This document shows positions 18,830-20,210 of a stretch of DNA of 20,210 nt, in pieces. Origin of the DNA: Oscillospiraceae bacterium. GTDB lineage: Bacteria > Bacillota_A > Clostridia > Oscillospirales > Ruminococcaceae. Numbering within the stretch: position 1 is the first letter of the stretch; each line of letters opens with the position of its first letter. The stretch covers positions 1 to 20,210 of the forward strand of contig JAFWUX010000047.1 in NCBI GenBank assembly GCA_017523995.1. The letters run 5' to 3'. The notes under the pieces were generated by a model that was not told where the DNA came from, did no database searches, and was given only the letters and a program-made list of their open reading frames with translations. Both the position numbers and the translations under genes were made by a program.

Positions 18830-19995
18830 ATTATGATTCCATCCTCTCGGAGCGCGCACAGGCGATCCAGCCCTCTCCGATCCGCCGCTTTTTCGATATG
18901 GCGGAAAACATGGAGGGCGTCATCTCTCTGGGCGTCGGTGAGCCGGATTTCCGAACCCCGTGGACGATCCGTTCCGCTGCGATCTCGACCCTCGAGCGGC
19001 AGGCGATCTTCTACGGTGCAAACTCCGGTCTGCTCCAGCTCCGCGAAGAGATTTCGCATTTTATGCAGCGCAAGTATAAGCTCAGCTATTGCCCGGAAAA
19101 CGAGCTGCTCGTCACGATCGGCGGCTCCGAGGCAGTTGACCTGACCTTCCGCACGCTGCTCAATCCCGGCGATGAGGTGCTGATCACCGAGCCGTGTTTT
19201 GTCTGCTATGCACCGCTGGTCTCGATGGCAGACGGCGTGCCGGTCTCCCTGCCGACGAAGGAGGAAAACGAATTCCGCCTGACCGCAGAGGAGCTCAAGG
19301 CAAAAATCACCCCGAAGACCAAGCTGCTGATGCTCTCCTATCCGAACAACCCGACCGGCGCGATCATGCGGCGCGAGGATTACGAGGCAATCGCGGAGGT
19401 GCTGCGCGGCACGGATATCATGGTGCTCTCGGATGAGATTTACTCCGAAATGACCTACGGCACCAAGCATGTCTCGATTGCAGAGCTGGAGGGCATGCGC
19501 GAGCGGACGGTTGTAGTCAACGGCTTTTCCAAGACCTTTGCGATGACGGGCTGGCGTCTCGGCTGGATGGCAGCGCCGCCGGAGATCATTGCACAGGCGC
19601 GCAAGATTCACCAGTATGCGATCATGTGCGCACCGATGGTCAGCCAGCGTGCAGCGATTGAAGCGCTGAAGCACTGCGACGCAGACTGTGCCCACATGAT
19701 CGAGGAATACGATCACCGCCGCCGGTTCCTGCTCGAGCGTTTTGAGCAGATGGGTCTGCGATGTTTCCCTGCACAGGGCGCGTTTTATCTGTTCCCGAGC
19801 ATCGAATCGAGCGGCCTGAGCAGCGAGGAATTCTGCGAGCGTCTGCTGCAGGAGGAGAAGGTCGCGGTTGTGCCGGGCTCGGCGTTCGGCGAAAGCGGCA
19901 AAAACAATATCCGAATCTCCTATGCATATTCGCTCAAGCACCTGACCGAAGCGGCAAACCGCATCGAGCGTTTCCTGCAGCGGCACCATAAATAA
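18826..19995 (+). CDS. Class I/II pyridoxal-phosphate aminotransferase
   Basis: A 389-residue PLP enzyme that moves amino groups between amino and keto acids. Fold-type I landmarks: SLGVGEPDF (34-42), GANSGLLQLRE (64-74), SYPNNPTG with Asn175 (171-178), LSDEIYSEM with Asp203 and Tyr206, and the Schiff-base Lys236 in VNGFSKTFAMTGWRLG. Near the end, NNIRISYAY carries the substrate carboxylate Arg. The start is GTG 18826, overlapping the regulator stop, with AGAGGTG 7 bases upstream. Substrate is uncertain: the sequence type includes aspartate, alanine (AlaT-like) and aromatic or N-acetyl-diaminopimelate (PatA-like) transaminases. The Lrp/AsnC partner makes an AlaT-like role attractive. Confidence 0.92.
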   Translation: MNYDSILSERAQAIQPSPIRRFFDMAENMEGVISLGVGEPDFRTPWTIRSAAISTLERQAIFYGANSGLLQLREEISHFMQRKYKLSYCPENELLVTIGGSEAVDLTFRTLLNPGDEVLITEPCFVCYAPLVSMADGVPVSLPTKEENEFRLTAEELKAKITPKTKLLMLSYPNNPTGAIMRREDYEAIAEVLRGTDIMVLSDEIYSEMTYGTKHVSIAELEGMRERTVVVNGFSKTFAMTGWRLGWMAAPPEIIAQARKIHQYAIMCAPMVSQRAAIEALKHCDADCAHMIEEYDHRRRFLLERFEQMGLRCFPAQGAFYLFPSIESSGLSSEEFCERLLQEEKVAVVPGSAFGESGKNNIRISYAYSLKHLTEAANRIERFLQRHHK

Positions 19996-20000
19996 GCGGT

Positions 20001-20184
20001 ATCGCTCCGCGATGATTGATATTGGGCTCTGCCCAAACCCGCCCTAGCGAAGCGAGGGGACACTGTCCCTTTGGAATCCCTTAAGCGGGGGCACAATGCT
20101 AACAACTTAAGGCGCACACGGCGAAGCCGAAATAAAAGTTTTGGTCGAGCTTTTTCGCCGCGCCGTGCGCGGCTCCGTATTGCT
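20001..20184. repeat. Mosaic repeat module B: hairpins related to module A
   Basis: Begins six bases after the aminotransferase stop. ATCGC-tcc-GCGAT (20001-20013); TTGGGC-tct-GCCCAA (20022-20036); GGGAC-act-GTCCC (20057-20069, extendable with a G-T pair); then TTTGGAATCCCTTAAGCGGG as in module A; CGGC-gaa-GCCG (20119-20129); GCCGCGC-cgt-GCGCGGC (20157-20173), the latter shared with 577-603. Same order as module A (9726-9797). No heptad arrays are seen at this copy, though the window ends at 20210. No gene is found from 19996 to the end. Confidence 0.75.
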
Positions 20185-20210
20185 AAAGCATTCCGGATTC
20201 GCATTACGCC

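Overview
The window looks like a chromosomal segment of a moderately GC-rich, Gram-positive gut or rumen Firmicute of the Ruminococcus / Oscillospiraceae type. The reasons are two secreted leucine-rich-repeat proteins ending in type I dockerins (the cellulosome/amylosome attachment module), the spore genes gpr and a gerAB/gerAC-like pair, a Bacillus/Clostridium-style darA-holB-ricT cluster, AGGAGG-type ribosome binding sites and canonical SigA promoters. No tRNA, rRNA, CRISPR array, complete insertion sequence or prophage was seen.

Layout. 1-284 (-): start of an aldo/keto reductase cut by the window edge. 751-2142 (+): a PAP2 lipid phosphatase, then a membrane-anchored XRE regulator. 2193-3380 (-): LRR-dockerin protein 1. 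3668-5556 (+): a translationally coupled GerAB-like permease and GerAC-like lipoprotein, with no gerAA beside them. 5735-5968 (+): acyl carrier protein. 6245-6517 (-): ribosomal protein S20. 6779-8695 (-): LRR-dockerin protein 2. 8789-9637 (+): spore protease GPR. 9981-11008 (+): DUF421/DUF4363 pair. 11157-13902 (+): darA, holB and ricT (yaaT), which carries a long disordered tail. 14243-16439 (+): trmB with an extra SHOCT-like tail, a small unknown gene, a flavodoxin-fold reductase and a DUF2262-like protein. 16479-17747 (+): dihydroorotase. 17823-18325 (+): two small unknown genes. 18353-19995 (+): an Lrp/AsnC regulator coupled to a class I aminotransferase. No gene was found after 19995.

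How the genes relate. Most are housekeeping: nucleotide synthesis, tRNA modification, replication, c-di-AMP sensing and fatty acid synthesis. They sit with sporulation/germination genes (gpr, gerAB/gerAC-like, possibly DUF421) and two extracellular dockerin proteins. In Bacillus and many Clostridia rpsT and gpr are neighbours; here LRR-dockerin gene 2 lies between them.

The most unusual material is between the genes. Several gaps (about 510-603, 6030-6176, 9642-9960, 13948-14165, 20001-20184) contain a mosaic repeat family: tandem 7-base repeats (GTGAGAA/TTCTCAC or GAAATGA/TCATTTC types) next to or flanking strings of short perfect hairpins whose loops are almost always three bases. Between copies the hairpin arms change in a paired, compensatory way, so structure rather than sequence seems to be kept. 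A separate 129-bp MITE-like element with imperfect terminal inverted repeats lies inside the gap at 13948-14165.
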